A stretch of DNA of 64,000 bases from Trinickia soli (GTDB lineage Bacteria > Pseudomonadota > Gammaproteobacteria > Burkholderiales > Burkholderiaceae): the NCBI RefSeq assembly GCF_002879855.1, contig NZ_PNYB01000012.1:141934-205933 (forward strand), in the 5' to 3' direction. The notes under the pieces are model-generated. The model made no database searches. It was not told the DNA's origin and was given only the letters and a program-made list of their open reading frames with translations. Within the stretch, counting starts at the first letter, position 1. Each line of letters begins with the position of its first letter. Of the stretch, positions 9,250 to 17,965 are shown piece by piece. Both the position numbers and the translations under genes were made by a program.

Positions 9250-9263
9250 GGCGGGGAGGGACG

Positions 9264-10202
9264 ATGCTTGCGTACACGCTGCGCCGCACGTTATGGGCGA
9301 TTCCCACGGTGCTGGCCGTCATTACAGCCTGCTACCTGCTGTTGCATTTGACGCCCGGAGGGCCGTTCGATTCGGAAAAGCAACTCTCGGCCGCCGCGCT
9401 CGCGAATCTCGACGCGAAGTACCACTTGAGCGAGCCGCTTTGGCGTCAATACGTGCTTTATCTCGGTGCGCTCGTTCATGGCGATCTGGGCGCGTCTTAT
9501 CGCTACGTCGATTGGAGCGTCAACGATCTCGTGGCGAAGGCGCTTCCGGTCAGCATCGGGGTGGGCGGCGCGTCGATCCCGATTGCGCTCGCGATCGGCG
9601 TCTGTCTCGGCGTGGCCGCGGCCGTATCGCGCGATCGCTTGATCGACCGCCTGGTGATGGTGCTCGGCAACGTCGGCAATGTCGCACCGCCGTTCGTGCT
9701 CGGCCCGGTGCTCGTATGGATGTTCGCGATCGTCCTGAAAACGAGCGAAGGTCGCGGTTGGTTGCCGGCAGGCGGATGGGGCGAGGGCGCCTGGCGTTAC
9801 CGGATTTTGCCGATCGGCTTGCTGGTCGTCATCAATGTGTCGACGATCGCCCGCGTCATGCGTGCCAGCATGATCGAAGTGTTGTCGAGCCCGTTCATCC
9901 GCACCGCACGTGCGAAGGGCCTGCCGCCGAGGCTCATTGTCTGGCGCCATGCGTTGAGGCCCGCCCTCGTGCCGGTCGTTTCCTTACTCGGCGCGATGTC
10001 GATCTCCTCGATCACGGCAGCCGTCGTGACGGAATCGGTGTTTGCGTTGCCGGGGTTGGGGCAACTCGTCGTCAACGGCGCGATCAATCGCGACTACACG
10101 CTCGTATTGGGCGTCGTCGTGCTGACCACGAGCGTGGCCGTTCTTTTCAATCTGCTCGTCGATCTCGCTTATGCGTTGCTCGACCCGCGTATCCGGTACT
10201 GA
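9264..10202 (+). CDS. oppB: Peptide ABC transporter permease OppB
   Basis: 312 residues and six predicted membrane helices, starting LAYTLRRTLWAIPTVLAV as usual in OppB/DppB. The EAA loop that contacts the ATPases is visible around TARAKGLPPRLIVWRHALRP. The protein pairs with OppC to form the inner-membrane pore. The ATG at 9264 is preceded by GGGGAGGGACG, a good ribosome-binding site. The frame is open far upstream through oppA, but that extension is only a GC-rich shadow. It is followed 5 bp later by oppC. Confidence 0.93.
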   Translation: MLAYTLRRTLWAIPTVLAVITACYLLLHLTPGGPFDSEKQLSAAALANLDAKYHLSEPLWRQYVLYLGALVHGDLGASYRYVDWSVNDLVAKALPVSIGVGGASIPIALAIGVCLGVAAAVSRDRLIDRLVMVLGNVGNVAPPFVLGPVLVWMFAIVLKTSEGRGWLPAGGWGEGAWRYRILPIGLLVVINVSTIARVMRASMIEVLSSPFIRTARAKGLPPRLIVWRHALRPALVPVVSLLGAMSISSITAAVVTESVFALPGLGQLVVNGAINRDYTLVLGVVVLTTSVAVLFNLLVDLAYALLDPRIRY

Positions 10203-10207
10203 TCACC

Positions 10208-11104
10208 ATGGCGTTCTCCACTTCCGATGCAAGCGACGCTGCCGTGCGCGCCGACTCGCCTCGCGGCGTCGCCGCATCCTTCGCTCGGCGTTTCGTGCGC
10301 AACCGCACGGCGCTTTTCAGTTTGGCACTGCTCTTTTGGGTGACCCTCGCGTGTTTCGCCGGGCCGTGGTGGCTCGGACGCGACCCCGCGCAAAGCGATT
10401 GGGCGTCGTTGAGCCTGCCGCCTACGCTGCAGGGCGGACATTGGTTCGGCACGGACGAACTCGGCCGGGATCTGCTCGTGCGCACGCTCACGGGTGGTCG
10501 CGTGTCCCTCGAAGTCGGGTTGCTCGGCACGCTGACAGCCTGCCTGATCGGTGTTGCTTACGGCGCTTGTGCCGGCTATTTCGGCGGCCGCATCGATGCG
10601 GTCATGATGCGTATCGTCGACTTGATGTATGCGATTCCGTACATGCTCATTGCGATTTTGATGATGACGCTTTTCGGCCGCGCATTTTATTTGGTAGTCC
10701 TAACTATCAGCGCATTCTCATGGTTGGATATGGCGCGTGTCGTGCGCGGGCAGACGCTGTCGCTGCGTACTCGTGAATTCATCGACGCGGCGAAAGCGAT
10801 CGGCGCGTCCGGGCCTGCCATCGTCATACGGCACATCGTGCCGAACCTGATTGGCGTCGTGGTCGTCTACGCGACCGTCATGGCGCCCGGCATCGTGCTG
10901 ACGGAGTCGGTGCTTTCGTTTCTTGGACTGGGCGTGCAGGAGCCGATGACGAGCTGGGGCGTGCTGATCGAGGACGGCGCCCAGAAGCTCGAAGCCATGC
11001 CATGGCTGCTGCTCTGTCCGGCTGCGATGCTGTGCGGGACACTCTACTGCGTCGGCTTTGTCGGTGACGGATTGCGCGATGCGCTCGATCCGAAGGAGCG
11101 GTAA
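10208..11104 (+). CDS. oppC: Peptide ABC transporter permease OppC
   Basis: 298 residues. A cytoplasmic N-terminus is followed by a first helix (ALFSLALLFWVTLACFAG), a periplasmic loop with HWFGTDELGRDLLVRTL, which is an OppC/DppC hallmark, then the BPD_transp_1 domain with the EAA-type motif near DAAKAIGASGPAIVIRHIVP. It forms the translocation pore with OppB. The ATG at 10208 gives a compact operon, 2 bp from the oppD start. Confidence 0.93.
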   Translation: MAFSTSDASDAAVRADSPRGVAASFARRFVRNRTALFSLALLFWVTLACFAGPWWLGRDPAQSDWASLSLPPTLQGGHWFGTDELGRDLLVRTLTGGRVSLEVGLLGTLTACLIGVAYGACAGYFGGRIDAVMMRIVDLMYAIPYMLIAILMMTLFGRAFYLVVLTISAFSWLDMARVVRGQTLSLRTREFIDAAKAIGASGPAIVIRHIVPNLIGVVVVYATVMAPGIVLTESVLSFLGLGVQEPMTSWGVLIEDGAQKLEAMPWLLLCPAAMLCGTLYCVGFVGDGLRDALDPKER

Positions 11105-11106
11105 TC

Positions 11107-11928
11107 ATGGCGCTACTTGAAGTCGAGCGACTGAGCGTTTCGTTTGCACGCCGCAACGGGCCGCCGATCGAAGCCGTGCAAGACGTGTCGTTCGCGCTGG
11201 AGGCGGGCGGGAGGCTGGGCATCGTCGGCGAGTCGGGGTCCGGCAAGAGCCAGACGGCGATGGCGATCATGGGCTTATTGCCGTCGAACTCGCAGGTGGC
11301 GGGCACGGCGCGCTACGACGGCCGGGATCTTTTGAAGCTCGATCGGCGCGCGCTCAATACGCTCAGGGGTGAGCGGATCGCGATCGTCTTTCAGGATCCG
11401 ATGACATCGCTCAATCCGTTTCTGACCATCGAGCGGCAGTTGACCGAGCCGTTGCAGGTGCACCGCGGCCTGTCGCGCCGAGCGGCTTACCGACGCGCGA
11501 TCGAAGCGCTCGAACGCGTGCATATCCCCGGTGCGGCGAGGCGTATCGGCATGTATCCGCACGAGTTCTCGGGCGGTATGCGTCAACGGGTGACGATCGC
11601 GATGGCGCTGATGACCGAGCCGCGTATCTTGATCGCCGACGAACCGACGACAGCGCTCGATGTGACCGTGCAAGCGCAGATCGTCGACCTGCTGCGCACG
11701 CTGACGCATGACACCGGCATGGCGCTGATGCTGATCACGCACGATATGGGCGTCGTGGCGGGACTCTGCGACGACGTCATGGTCATGCACGGGGGGCGCT
11801 CGGTCGAGCAGGCCGATGTCGAACGTCTGTTTGCCGCGCCAACCCATCCCCACACGATCAGTCTCATGAATGCGCGATCGTATCTCCGACGGCCATCCGT
11901 CGAATCCATCCAGGAGGGCACGCGATGA
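11107..11928 (+). CDS. oppD: Peptide ABC transporter ATPase OppD, short form
   Basis: 273-residue cytoplasmic ATPase. Walker A GESGSGKS lies near residues 39-46, the signature is EFSGGMRQR near 155, Walker [18 protein letters not shown] near 177, and the H-loop LITHDMGV near 212. Typical OppD/DppD proteins have about 320-340 residues because of a C-terminal cysteine-containing oligopeptide-transporter extension. Here the protein ends soon after the HPHT segment and lacks that extension, whereas OppF keeps it. The stop codon overlaps the OppF start (ATGA at 11925). Confidence 0.92.
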   Translation: MALLEVERLSVSFARRNGPPIEAVQDVSFALEAGGRLGIVGESGSGKSQTAMAIMGLLPSNSQVAGTARYDGRDLLKLDRRALNTLRGERIAIVFQDPMTSLNPFLTIERQLTEPLQVHRGLSRRAAYRRAIEALERVHIPGAARRIGMYPHEFSGGMRQRVTIAMALMTEPRILIADEPTTALDVTVQAQIVDLLRTLTHDTGMALMLITHDMGVVAGLCDDVMVMHGGRSVEQADVERLFAAPTHPHTISLMNARSYLRRPSVESIQEGTR

Positions 11929-12989
11929 AAACCGTGGTTTCGGCCGAAGACACTGCAGTGTGGTCCGACGCAACGCCGCTCCTATCGGTGCGCGACCTCA
12001 AAGTGCATTTCCGCGTCGCGCGGCGCAACGGTCCTTTTGCGATCGATAGGCCCCGCGCATTGCTGCGTGCAGTCGACGGGCTTTCCTTCGACGTTCGTCC
12101 AGGCGAAGTGATCGGGCTTGTCGGCGAATCGGGGTGCGGCAAGTCCACCCTTGCACGGGCGATCGTCGGCCTCGCGCCGATCACGAGCGGGAGCGTCTGC
12201 TGGCGCGGCCACGAAACGGTGGCCGGCGTGCATCGGGCGAGTCGTCAGATGCAGCGCCTGCGGCGCGAGGCACAGGTCGTCTTTCAGGATCCGCTTGCTT
12301 CGCTCGATCCGCGCATGACGATCGAGCGGATCGTGGCCGAGCCGATCGTCACGCATCGCCCGCAGATGACGCGTGCGGAAGTGCGCGCGCGCGTTCGCAC
12401 GATGCTGGAGCGTGTGGGTCTGAACGATCATCATCTGTCGCGCTACCCACACGAATTTTCGGGTGGGCAGTGTCAGCGGATAGGTATTGCGCGTGCATTG
12501 GTCGCGGAGCCGAAACTGGTCATCTGCGACGAACCCGTTTCCGCACTCGACGTAACGATTCAGGCGCAGATCGTCAATCTGCTGCGCGATCTGCAGCGTG
12601 AACTGTCGTTGTCGATGTTGTTCGTCTCGCATGACCTGGCCGTGGTGCAGGCGATGAGCACGCGCGTGCTCGTCATGTATCTCGGCCGCGTCATGGAGGC
12701 GGGCGACTGCCCGTCGATATTCGACGCACCTGTGCATCCGTACACGCGTGCGTTGCTTTCGGCCGTACCGTTTCCGGACCCGGCGATCGAGCGCAGCAGA
12801 GCGCGTGTGCTGCTGGCAGGCGATTTGCCGTCGCCGATCGACCCGCCGTCAGGCTGCGTGTTTCGCACGCGCTGCCCTTCGGCATTACAGGAATGCGCAC
12901 GAACCCCACCTGAGCTCGAAGCGCGCCACGAAGGACGCTCATTCGTTGCCTGCATTCGCGCCGGCGACCCTCCAGTGCCCGGCGTTTAG
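11925..12989 (+). CDS. oppF: Peptide ABC transporter ATPase OppF
   Basis: 354 residues. Walker A GESGCGKS lies near residue 67, the signature EFSGGQCQR, Walker [23 protein letters not shown] and H-loop FVSHDLAVV. Beyond the ATPase core it carries the oligopeptide-transporter C-terminal extension, with [18 protein letters not shown] and further cysteines. It forms the ATPase pair with OppD and powers peptide import. Its ATG overlaps the oppD stop by 4 bp, indicating coupling. It is the last gene of the operon. Confidence 0.93.
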   Translation: MKTVVSAEDTAVWSDATPLLSVRDLKVHFRVARRNGPFAIDRPRALLRAVDGLSFDVRPGEVIGLVGESGCGKSTLARAIVGLAPITSGSVCWRGHETVAGVHRASRQMQRLRREAQVVFQDPLASLDPRMTIERIVAEPIVTHRPQMTRAEVRARVRTMLERVGLNDHHLSRYPHEFSGGQCQRIGIARALVAEPKLVICDEPVSALDVTIQAQIVNLLRDLQRELSLSMLFVSHDLAVVQAMSTRVLVMYLGRVMEAGDCPSIFDAPVHPYTRALLSAVPFPDPAIERSRARVLLAGDLPSPIDPPSGCVFRTRCPSALQECARTPPELEARHEGRSFVACIRAGDPPVPGV

Positions 12990-13082
12990 CCCGCGTAACG
13001 CGCGGTAAGCGCGCTAAGCACGGCGCCCCATCAGCGGTAACCCGGTTCTATCGGCACGGCATTCGCCGCGCCGCGGGAAACG

Positions 13083-13110
13083 TTCGCCCCTGCGGCAAGC
13101 CGGGGGCGAA
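13083..13110. terminator. Hairpin between the opp operon and the OprD porin gene
   Basis: TTCGCCCC and GGGGCGAA form perfect 8-bp arms around a 12-nt loop, about 95 bp after oppF. No T-run follows, so it is a weak terminator candidate; it could instead structure the porin mRNA leader. Confidence 0.35.
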
Positions 13111-13168
13111 TGAAGGCGCTCGTCGGCATCGAATCGACGGGCCGGTTTCATCATCCATCGAGGTAGCC

Positions 13169-14719
13169 ATGTCTCCGAGACAAGACAGAACGAACGCCGT
13201 CACGTCAGGCGTGATCGCATTGACGTGTGGTATGCAGGCGCTGGTCGGCATTGCGGCAGCACGAGCGGACGAAGCGCCGATGCTCGCGCCATTTGCGGTA
13301 CCCGCTCCGATGCAACAGGCGCCGGCTGCTGCGCCGCCTCCCGTCCGCGAAGGCGGCAGCGGCCAAGCCGACGTGCCGCGCAAGAAGCCATCGCAGATCG
13401 CGCAGGAAGCGACGACACCCAATGCGGTCGTCAGTACAGAGAGCGCGTTGACCGAAAAGCCGCCGACGCCGCGGTCGAGTCAGGCGAACAGCAAGGGGTT
13501 CGTCGCCGATAGTCGCTTCGACCTCGAATGGCGCAACTACACCGACTATTTCCATGCGAACGGTGGGACACATCGACACGCATGGGTCGAGGGTCTGCAA
13601 GCGAAGGTCGAATCGGGCTTTACGCAAGGGCCGATCGGATTCGGTCTCGATGCCGCACTGTTCGGTGCGCTGAAGCTTGACGGCGGCAACGGTGCGCGCA
13701 ACATGGTGTATCTCGGCCGTGATGGCGAGGGGGCCAATCGCACGGTGTGGGCATACCCGGGTATGTATGCGGTGAAGGCGCGTATTTCGGACTCCTCATT
13801 AAAGTACGGGTTGCAAGACGTATCGAACCCGTTCCTCGATCCGCACGATAACCGCGCACTGCCGCCGACGTTCCTCGGCGTTTCGCTGCTGAGCCGGGAA
13901 ATCGAAGGGCTCGGCGTGCAAGCGGGGAGCTTCACCAAGGTTGACGCACGCGGCCAGACGAACCTGACTGGCTTGAAAACGACGTACGGCGGCGTGGCCT
14001 TCAGGCGTGTGAGCTATGCGGGGGCAACCTGGGACTACTCGCGCAATGGGTCCGCCTCGCTCTATGCCGATCAAGCCGACGACGTCTGGCGGCAGTACTA
14101 TGCGTCGCTCCAGCACGGCATCGGCGCGGTCGACTCGGTCAAATTGACGGGCTTCGCCAACGTCTATTCGACGCACGATACCGGGGCGGCATTGCAGGGG
14201 CCAATCAACAACACGGCCTTTAGCGCTTCCTTGACGGCACAGCACGGACCGCACGCATTGCTCGTCGGCTATCAAAAAATATTTGGCGATCAATTTTTCG
14301 ACTATATCGACGAAACGGCGGGCGTCTATCTCGTCAATTCGATGGATGTCGATTACAACGCGCCGCATGAGCAATCGCTGCAGGTTCGCTATACGTTCGA
14401 CGGCAAATATGCGGGGATGCCGGGATTATTGGCGATGGTGTGGGCACAGCAAGGGTGGGGTGCCGACACGTCGGCTAACGCGGCGCGTTACGGCTCGAAT
14501 GGCCCATCGTACGGGTCGCTTTACCTCAGAAACGGGCAGCCCGTGCATGGCCGGCATCATGAGTTCGGCTTCATTCCCACCTACGTTGTGCAAAGCGGGC
14601 CGCTGAAGAATACGAAGGTCACGCTCATTGCCGAATGGCACGTGGGATCGGCTTACTCTTTGGACAGCACGAGCCAGGTCTATCGGCTTCTTTTGACGTT
14701 GCCCATGCGCGTGTTCTGA
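13169..14719 (+). CDS. OprD family outer membrane porin
   Basis: 516 residues with an N-terminal export signal (ending near AAARADEA) and a Pro/Ala-rich linker to about residue 110. The OprD-type barrel begins with SRFDLEWRNYTDYF and continues with AWVEGLQAKVESGFTQGPIGFGLDAALFG. The chain ends in phenylalanine (PMRVF), the usual last residue for BAM-dependent barrels. OprD-family channels admit small substrates such as basic amino acids, peptides or aromatic acids. Position directly after the peptide ABC operon suggests the outer-membrane step for the same nutrient, which is inference. The ~80-residue linker before the barrel is longer than in most relatives. Confidence 0.9.
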   Translation: MSPRQDRTNAVTSGVIALTCGMQALVGIAAARADEAPMLAPFAVPAPMQQAPAAAPPPVREGGSGQADVPRKKPSQIAQEATTPNAVVSTESALTEKPPTPRSSQANSKGFVADSRFDLEWRNYTDYFHANGGTHRHAWVEGLQAKVESGFTQGPIGFGLDAALFGALKLDGGNGARNMVYLGRDGEGANRTVWAYPGMYAVKARISDSSLKYGLQDVSNPFLDPHDNRALPPTFLGVSLLSREIEGLGVQAGSFTKVDARGQTNLTGLKTTYGGVAFRRVSYAGATWDYSRNGSASLYADQADDVWRQYYASLQHGIGAVDSVKLTGFANVYSTHDTGAALQGPINNTAFSASLTAQHGPHALLVGYQKIFGDQFFDYIDETAGVYLVNSMDVDYNAPHEQSLQVRYTFDGKYAGMPGLLAMVWAQQGWGADTSANAARYGSNGPSYGSLYLRNGQPVHGRHHEFGFIPTYVVQSGPLKNTKVTLIAEWHVGSAYSLDSTSQVYRLLLTLPMRVF

Positions 14720-14740
14720 TCGTGGCTCGAACGTGACGAG

Positions 14741-14775
14741 CGCATGGCGGCCGCTTGGGCCGCCATGCGTGTTTG
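14741..14775 (+). terminator. Terminator hairpin after the OprD gene
   Basis: A perfect 12-bp stem (CGCATGGCGGCC and its complement at 14758-14769) with a 5-nt loop starts 21 bp after the porin stop and is followed by TGTTTGGTT. This is a likely intrinsic terminator with a modest T-tract. Confidence 0.65.
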
Positions 14776-14862
14776 GTTCCGAAAAAGCAGAAACGTGCTC
14801 GAAAAGAGCCCGAAGGGTCGGGCGTTCGGGCGAGAGGCGCCCGGCGAACGGAATCGGTAAAT

Positions 14863-15108
14863 TCAACGGCCGTGCTGTTCACCCGGTAATTCCGCCCCAT
14901 GCGCACGGATGGCGGCGATCAGCTCGGCCGGCGTGATCTCGTAACGGACTTCTCGATGAATGCCGGGCTTGCGCTCGTCGATTTCGATCAGATGAATACT
15001 CTTGCCGTCGTCCGTCGCTTCAAGCCGCAATGTGCGAACGACGTGGCCGCCCGTATCGTGGATTTCGGTGAGCAGGGCCATTGCCCCGGATGAGCCGGTG
15101 GTGCGCAT
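14863..15108 (-). CDS. Small conserved-looking hypothetical protein
   Basis: 81 residues, not recognised. The sequence is mixed charged beta-like (LLTEIHDTGGHVVRTLRLEATDD, then REVRYEITPAELIAAI), with no signal peptide or membrane segment. GAGGAAAT sits at a proper distance before the ATG at 15108, which supports real translation. An internal ATG at 15081 is an alternative start. It lies alone, downstream of the TetR gene on the same strand but separated from it by 293 bp containing a dyad and short repeats. Confidence 0.6.
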   Translation of the reverse strand: MRTTGSSGAMALLTEIHDTGGHVVRTLRLEATDDGKSIHLIEIDERKPGIHREVRYEITPAELIAAIRAHGAELPGEQHGR

Positions 15109-15299
15109 CGAACATTTCCTCGAGTCGTGGTTGAAGCGATTGTATGGGCTTACAGAGGCTTACGTATGTCGCCAGCCGCGCATAATGCCGCTGGGACAGG
15201 CTGGCAGGCGCCTCCTGCCCATTTCATGCCGATGAGTGTATCGCGAAGTTCGCCCACCACAGAGGGTTTTAAAAGTGCGCGAACACAACACGCCACACC

Positions 15300-15324
15300 G
15301 GTAGCGTCAGGGGTTGACGCTACC
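15300..15324. repeat. Inverted repeat between TetR gene and small hypothetical gene
   Basis: Perfect 10-bp arms (GGTAGCGTCA and TGACGCTACC) with a 5-nt loop. It lies 78 bp past the TetR stop on the reverse strand. It may be a terminator without a T-tract, or an operator for the small gene downstream. Confidence 0.45.
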
Positions 15325-15360
15325 GAATTCTCGAATTCCCGAATTCCCGAATTCCCGAAC
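15325..15360. repeat. Short tandem repeat, 9-bp unit GAATTCCC-G
   Basis: Four consecutive imperfect copies of a 9-bp unit (GAATTCTCG, then GAATTCCCG three times) directly abut the inverted repeat. The unit contains the palindrome GAATTC. It is non-coding and probably a slippage-prone microsatellite. Confidence 0.7.
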
Positions 15361-15401
15361 TCGCGCGCCGTCGGCTGTTGGGCCGGCGGCGCTATCGATA
15401 T

Positions 15402-15971
15402 TCAAGCCACGTGCATGCGCTCGTTTTCGAGCAGGGCCTGGGCGATTTCCCAGGCGTCGCGCGCCGCATCGATGCGGCCGCTCAACTGCCGCGCGAGCGT
15501 GGCGCCGTCGATCAGCAGCGCGCAGCGACGGGCGAGCCGCGCGGCTGTCTCGCTGTCGAAACGTTCGTCCAGGATCCGTTGCAGCGAATGCACAAAGGCG
15601 CCGCGTTGGGCTTGCGACGCAGCGAGGATTTCATTTTCTTCGGCGTGAAACTCCGCGGCGGCGTGAACGAGCAGGTTCCCTGTGAATGTCTCCGAGCGGA
15701 ACCAGGCGTCGTGCCACTGGAAAATCGCGTGAAGTTTGTCCATTGCATCGGAGTGCGCGGCGCCGGCAGCCGCGATCCCTGCCGCCAGCGCCGCGCCTTG
15801 TTCGTTCAGCACTTCCACGACAAGGCGGCTCTTTGAAGGGAAATGCTTGTACATCGTCATCTTGGCGACGCGCGATTCGGCGATGATGCGATCGATGCCG
15901 ACGGCGTGAAAACCGAACTGTGAAAATAGGCGAGTTGCGGTTTCAATCAAGGCTTTCTTTTTTTCGCTCAT
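15402..15971 (-). CDS. TetR family transcriptional regulator
   Basis: 189 residues. The N-terminal TetR HTH covers about residues 5-50 (KKKALIETATRLFSQFGFHAVGIDRIIAESRVAKMTMYKHFPSKSRL region), followed by an all-helical ligand domain of ordinary length. It probably represses a nearby or distant gene in response to a small molecule; no divergent partner of obvious function is present. Ahead of its start lie 374 bp before the J-domain gene on the other strand. Ligand and targets are unknown. Confidence 0.88.
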   Translation of the reverse strand: MSEKKKALIETATRLFSQFGFHAVGIDRIIAESRVAKMTMYKHFPSKSRLVVEVLNEQGAALAAGIAAAGAAHSDAMDKLHAIFQWHDAWFRSETFTGNLLVHAAAEFHAEENEILAASQAQRGAFVHSLQRILDERFDSETAARLARRCALLIDGATLARQLSGRIDAARDAWEIAQALLENERMHVA

Positions 15972-16345
15972 TTAGAGGCCCGCTTCTATAGTGAAAGTTA
16001 TGTGTTCCCGCGTCGAATCCTGTCAAGGGGCGATCGTTCTCCCCCAAGGATGGCTTTGGGAAGAAACGTTTTCGCCAGGCAGGACCGGGTTCGGGCTACC
16101 GCGCACGCTCTCAATGCACGGAATGATCTCGAAGCCTCGTCATTCAAATCGAAGCGCTCGCTGAAATCAAGCCCCCCGGCTGAAGAATCAGATAAGACGG
16201 TCGTTTTATTTCAGCCTGGAATCGTGCGTCGTCCTGGATGGACGCGGCCGGCTGACGAAAGCCTTGCGAGATTCGACGCACGCATCGCAAGGGGGCGGCC
16301 AGGTGTTAGGATCGACTTCCCCGGCAACTTCCCCCTCGACGAGAC
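15972..16345. other. Intergenic region between TetR gene and J-domain gene
   Basis: 374 bp between divergent genes. I see no credible gene, repeat or RNA. Promoters for both flanking genes should lie here. Confidence 0.5.
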
Positions 16346-16915
16346 ATGGCGACGTTGTACGAAACGCTGGGCGTGCATGAGGCCGCCTCCGACGATGAAA
16401 TCAAGCGCGCCTATCGGAAGGCCGCGATGCGCGCGCATCCCGATCGCAACAAGGGCAGGGAGGCGGCTGCCCATGATGCATTTCAGGAAATCAAGGAAGC
16501 GTATGCGATCTTGTCGGATCCCGCGCAGCGCAAGGTGTATGACGCCGTGTTCGCGCAGGAGATGAGCAAGCTGCGCGGCCGCGAGGAGCAAGAGGTGCGC
16601 GCCCGCGCCGAGCGTGCCGAACGCGCGGCGCAGGCCGAACGCGAGCGTTACGAGAAGTACGTTGCGCTGGCGCTGCGCTACAGCGAGCGCGGGCATAACC
16701 GCGACGTCGTATTCGGCGTCTTGCTGGGCCGCGGCTGTGACGAAGCACTCGCTGCTCGCATTGCCGACGGCGTTGCAGCGCTATCCGCATCGCGCTCGCA
16801 AGCGGCGGCCGAGGGCGGCGAAGCCGGCGAGAGCGCCGATGAACACACCGAAGCCGCTACCCATGCGGGGCTCTTTAGCACGCTGTGGCATGGCATGTTC
16901 GGTATACGTCCGTAA
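16346..16915 (+). CDS. J-domain (DnaJ-like) co-chaperone
   Basis: 189 residues. The J-domain spans about residues 1-66 ([21 protein letters not shown]) with the essential HPD tripeptide followed by RNKGR, and the [13 protein letters not shown] helix. A long charged, probably coiled helix follows (residues about 75-110, rich in E, R and A), then an unassigned C-terminus. No zinc-finger or substrate-binding DnaJ domains are present, so it is a type III (class C) J-protein that would stimulate an Hsp70 (DnaK) ATPase for a specific client. The client is unknown. Confidence 0.88.
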   Translation: MATLYETLGVHEAASDDEIKRAYRKAAMRAHPDRNKGREAAAHDAFQEIKEAYAILSDPAQRKVYDAVFAQEMSKLRGREEQEVRARAERAERAAQAERERYEKYVALALRYSERGHNRDVVFGVLLGRGCDEALAARIADGVAALSASRSQAAAEGGEAGESADEHTEAATHAGLFSTLWHGMFGIRP

Positions 16916-16969
16916 CCTCCGTAGCGTCCGTAGACGCATGATCGATTTCGACGAATAACGAACGACCGT

Positions 16970-17815
16970 TCAAGACGAGAAATCGGTCGACTTCGACAGC
17001 GACTCCCATTGATGGAGTTCGGCGCGCAACGCGTCGAGCTTCTCGTTGACGAGCTTGACCGCGTCGGGGCCCAGCAACAGATGCACGGGCGGCTCGCTTG
17101 CCGCCACGATCTCGAGGATTGCGCGCGCGGCTTTGGCCGGATCGCCGGGCTGGTTGCCGCTCAATGCCTGACGACGCGCGCGAATGGGTTCGAACACGGC
17201 GTCGTAATCGGCGATCGAGCGTTGCTCGCGCATCATCGAACGGCCCGCCCAATCGGTGCGGAACGCGCCCGGGCCGACGGCGGTGACTTTGATGCCGAGG
17301 TCTTTTACCTCCTTGGCGAGGCAATCAGAAATGCCTTCGAGCGCAAACTTCGTGCCGTGATAGCTGCTCAAGCCGGCGATCGTAATGTAGCCGCCCATCG
17401 ACGTGATGTTGACGATGTGCCCGCGTTTGCGGCGGCGCATGTAAGGCAGCACGGCCTGCATCATCGCGACGGCGCCGAACACGTTGACGTCGAATTGCTT
17501 GCGCCACTCCTCCAGCGTCGATTCTTCGAGGATGCTTTCGTAACCGTAGCCTGCGTTATTGACCAACACGTCGATCGGGCCGACCTTGCCCTCGACATCG
17601 GCGATGACGCCGGCGATTTCTTCGGTGTGCGTGACGTCGAGCAGCTTACCGATGGCACGGCCGGGGCCGAGCAGTTCGAATTCGCCTAGCGCCGTTTGAT
17701 CCCGCAAGGTGCCGACGACGCGATGTCCGTCCGCGAGCGCCGCCTGCGCCAGCGCCCGCCCGAAGCCGGTGCTGACACCGGTGATGAAGAACAGCTTGCT
17801 TTGCGTAATGGCCAT
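16970..17815 (-). CDS. Short-chain dehydrogenase/reductase
   Basis: 281 residues, classical SDR with a Rossmann fold. The cofactor motif TGVSTGFG is near residue 13, NNAGYGYE near 86, a catalytic serine in NITSMGG, and YHGTK (YxxxK) near 153. The family oxidises or reduces alcohols and ketones with NAD(P)(H). The sequence resembles the oxidoreductases often annotated as SDR family NAD(P)-dependent enzymes of unknown substrate. It is a single gene, transcribed away from the GntP permease terminator. Confidence 0.9.
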   Translation of the reverse strand: MAITQSKLFFITGVSTGFGRALAQAALADGHRVVGTLRDQTALGEFELLGPGRAIGKLLDVTHTEEIAGVIADVEGKVGPIDVLVNNAGYGYESILEESTLEEWRKQFDVNVFGAVAMMQAVLPYMRRRKRGHIVNITSMGGYITIAGLSSYHGTKFALEGISDCLAKEVKDLGIKVTAVGPGAFRTDWAGRSMMREQRSIADYDAVFEPIRARRQALSGNQPGDPAKAARAILEIVAASEPPVHLLLGPDAVKLVNEKLDALRAELHQWESLSKSTDFSS

Positions 17816-17940
17816 CGATTCCTCCGTTTGGCGTTCGTGTGAAGTCCGGTGTCTATGCTAAGGCAAGCGGCATTTGCTCGTGTAACGGAAGGTACGGCCC
17901 TGAAGAAGATTGCGCAGCGTGCTGCTGATTTGAAAGTGCG

Positions 17941-17962
17941 GTAAAAGGGCCCAAGGCCCTTT
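17941..17962 (-). terminator. Intrinsic terminator of the GntP permease gene
   Basis: AAAGGGCC and GGCCCTTT form an 8-bp stem with a 3-nt loop. Read on the reverse strand it lies just after the permease stop codon and ends in TTTTAC, the expected T-tract. Confidence 0.75.
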
Positions 17963-17965
17963 CGC

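Noticed and set aside
7803..9263. Very long open frame (about 487 codons) in another phase within oppA, continuous with oppB
   Set aside because: Arg/Ala-rich composition typical of a GC-rich shadow; oppA in the true frame has a signal peptide and SBP_bac_5 sequence, and oppB has its own start and ribosome-binding site at 9264.
15325..15360. Possible CRISPR-like repeats
   Set aside because: The units are 9 bp long and directly adjacent with no spacers and no cas genes; it is a simple tandem repeat.
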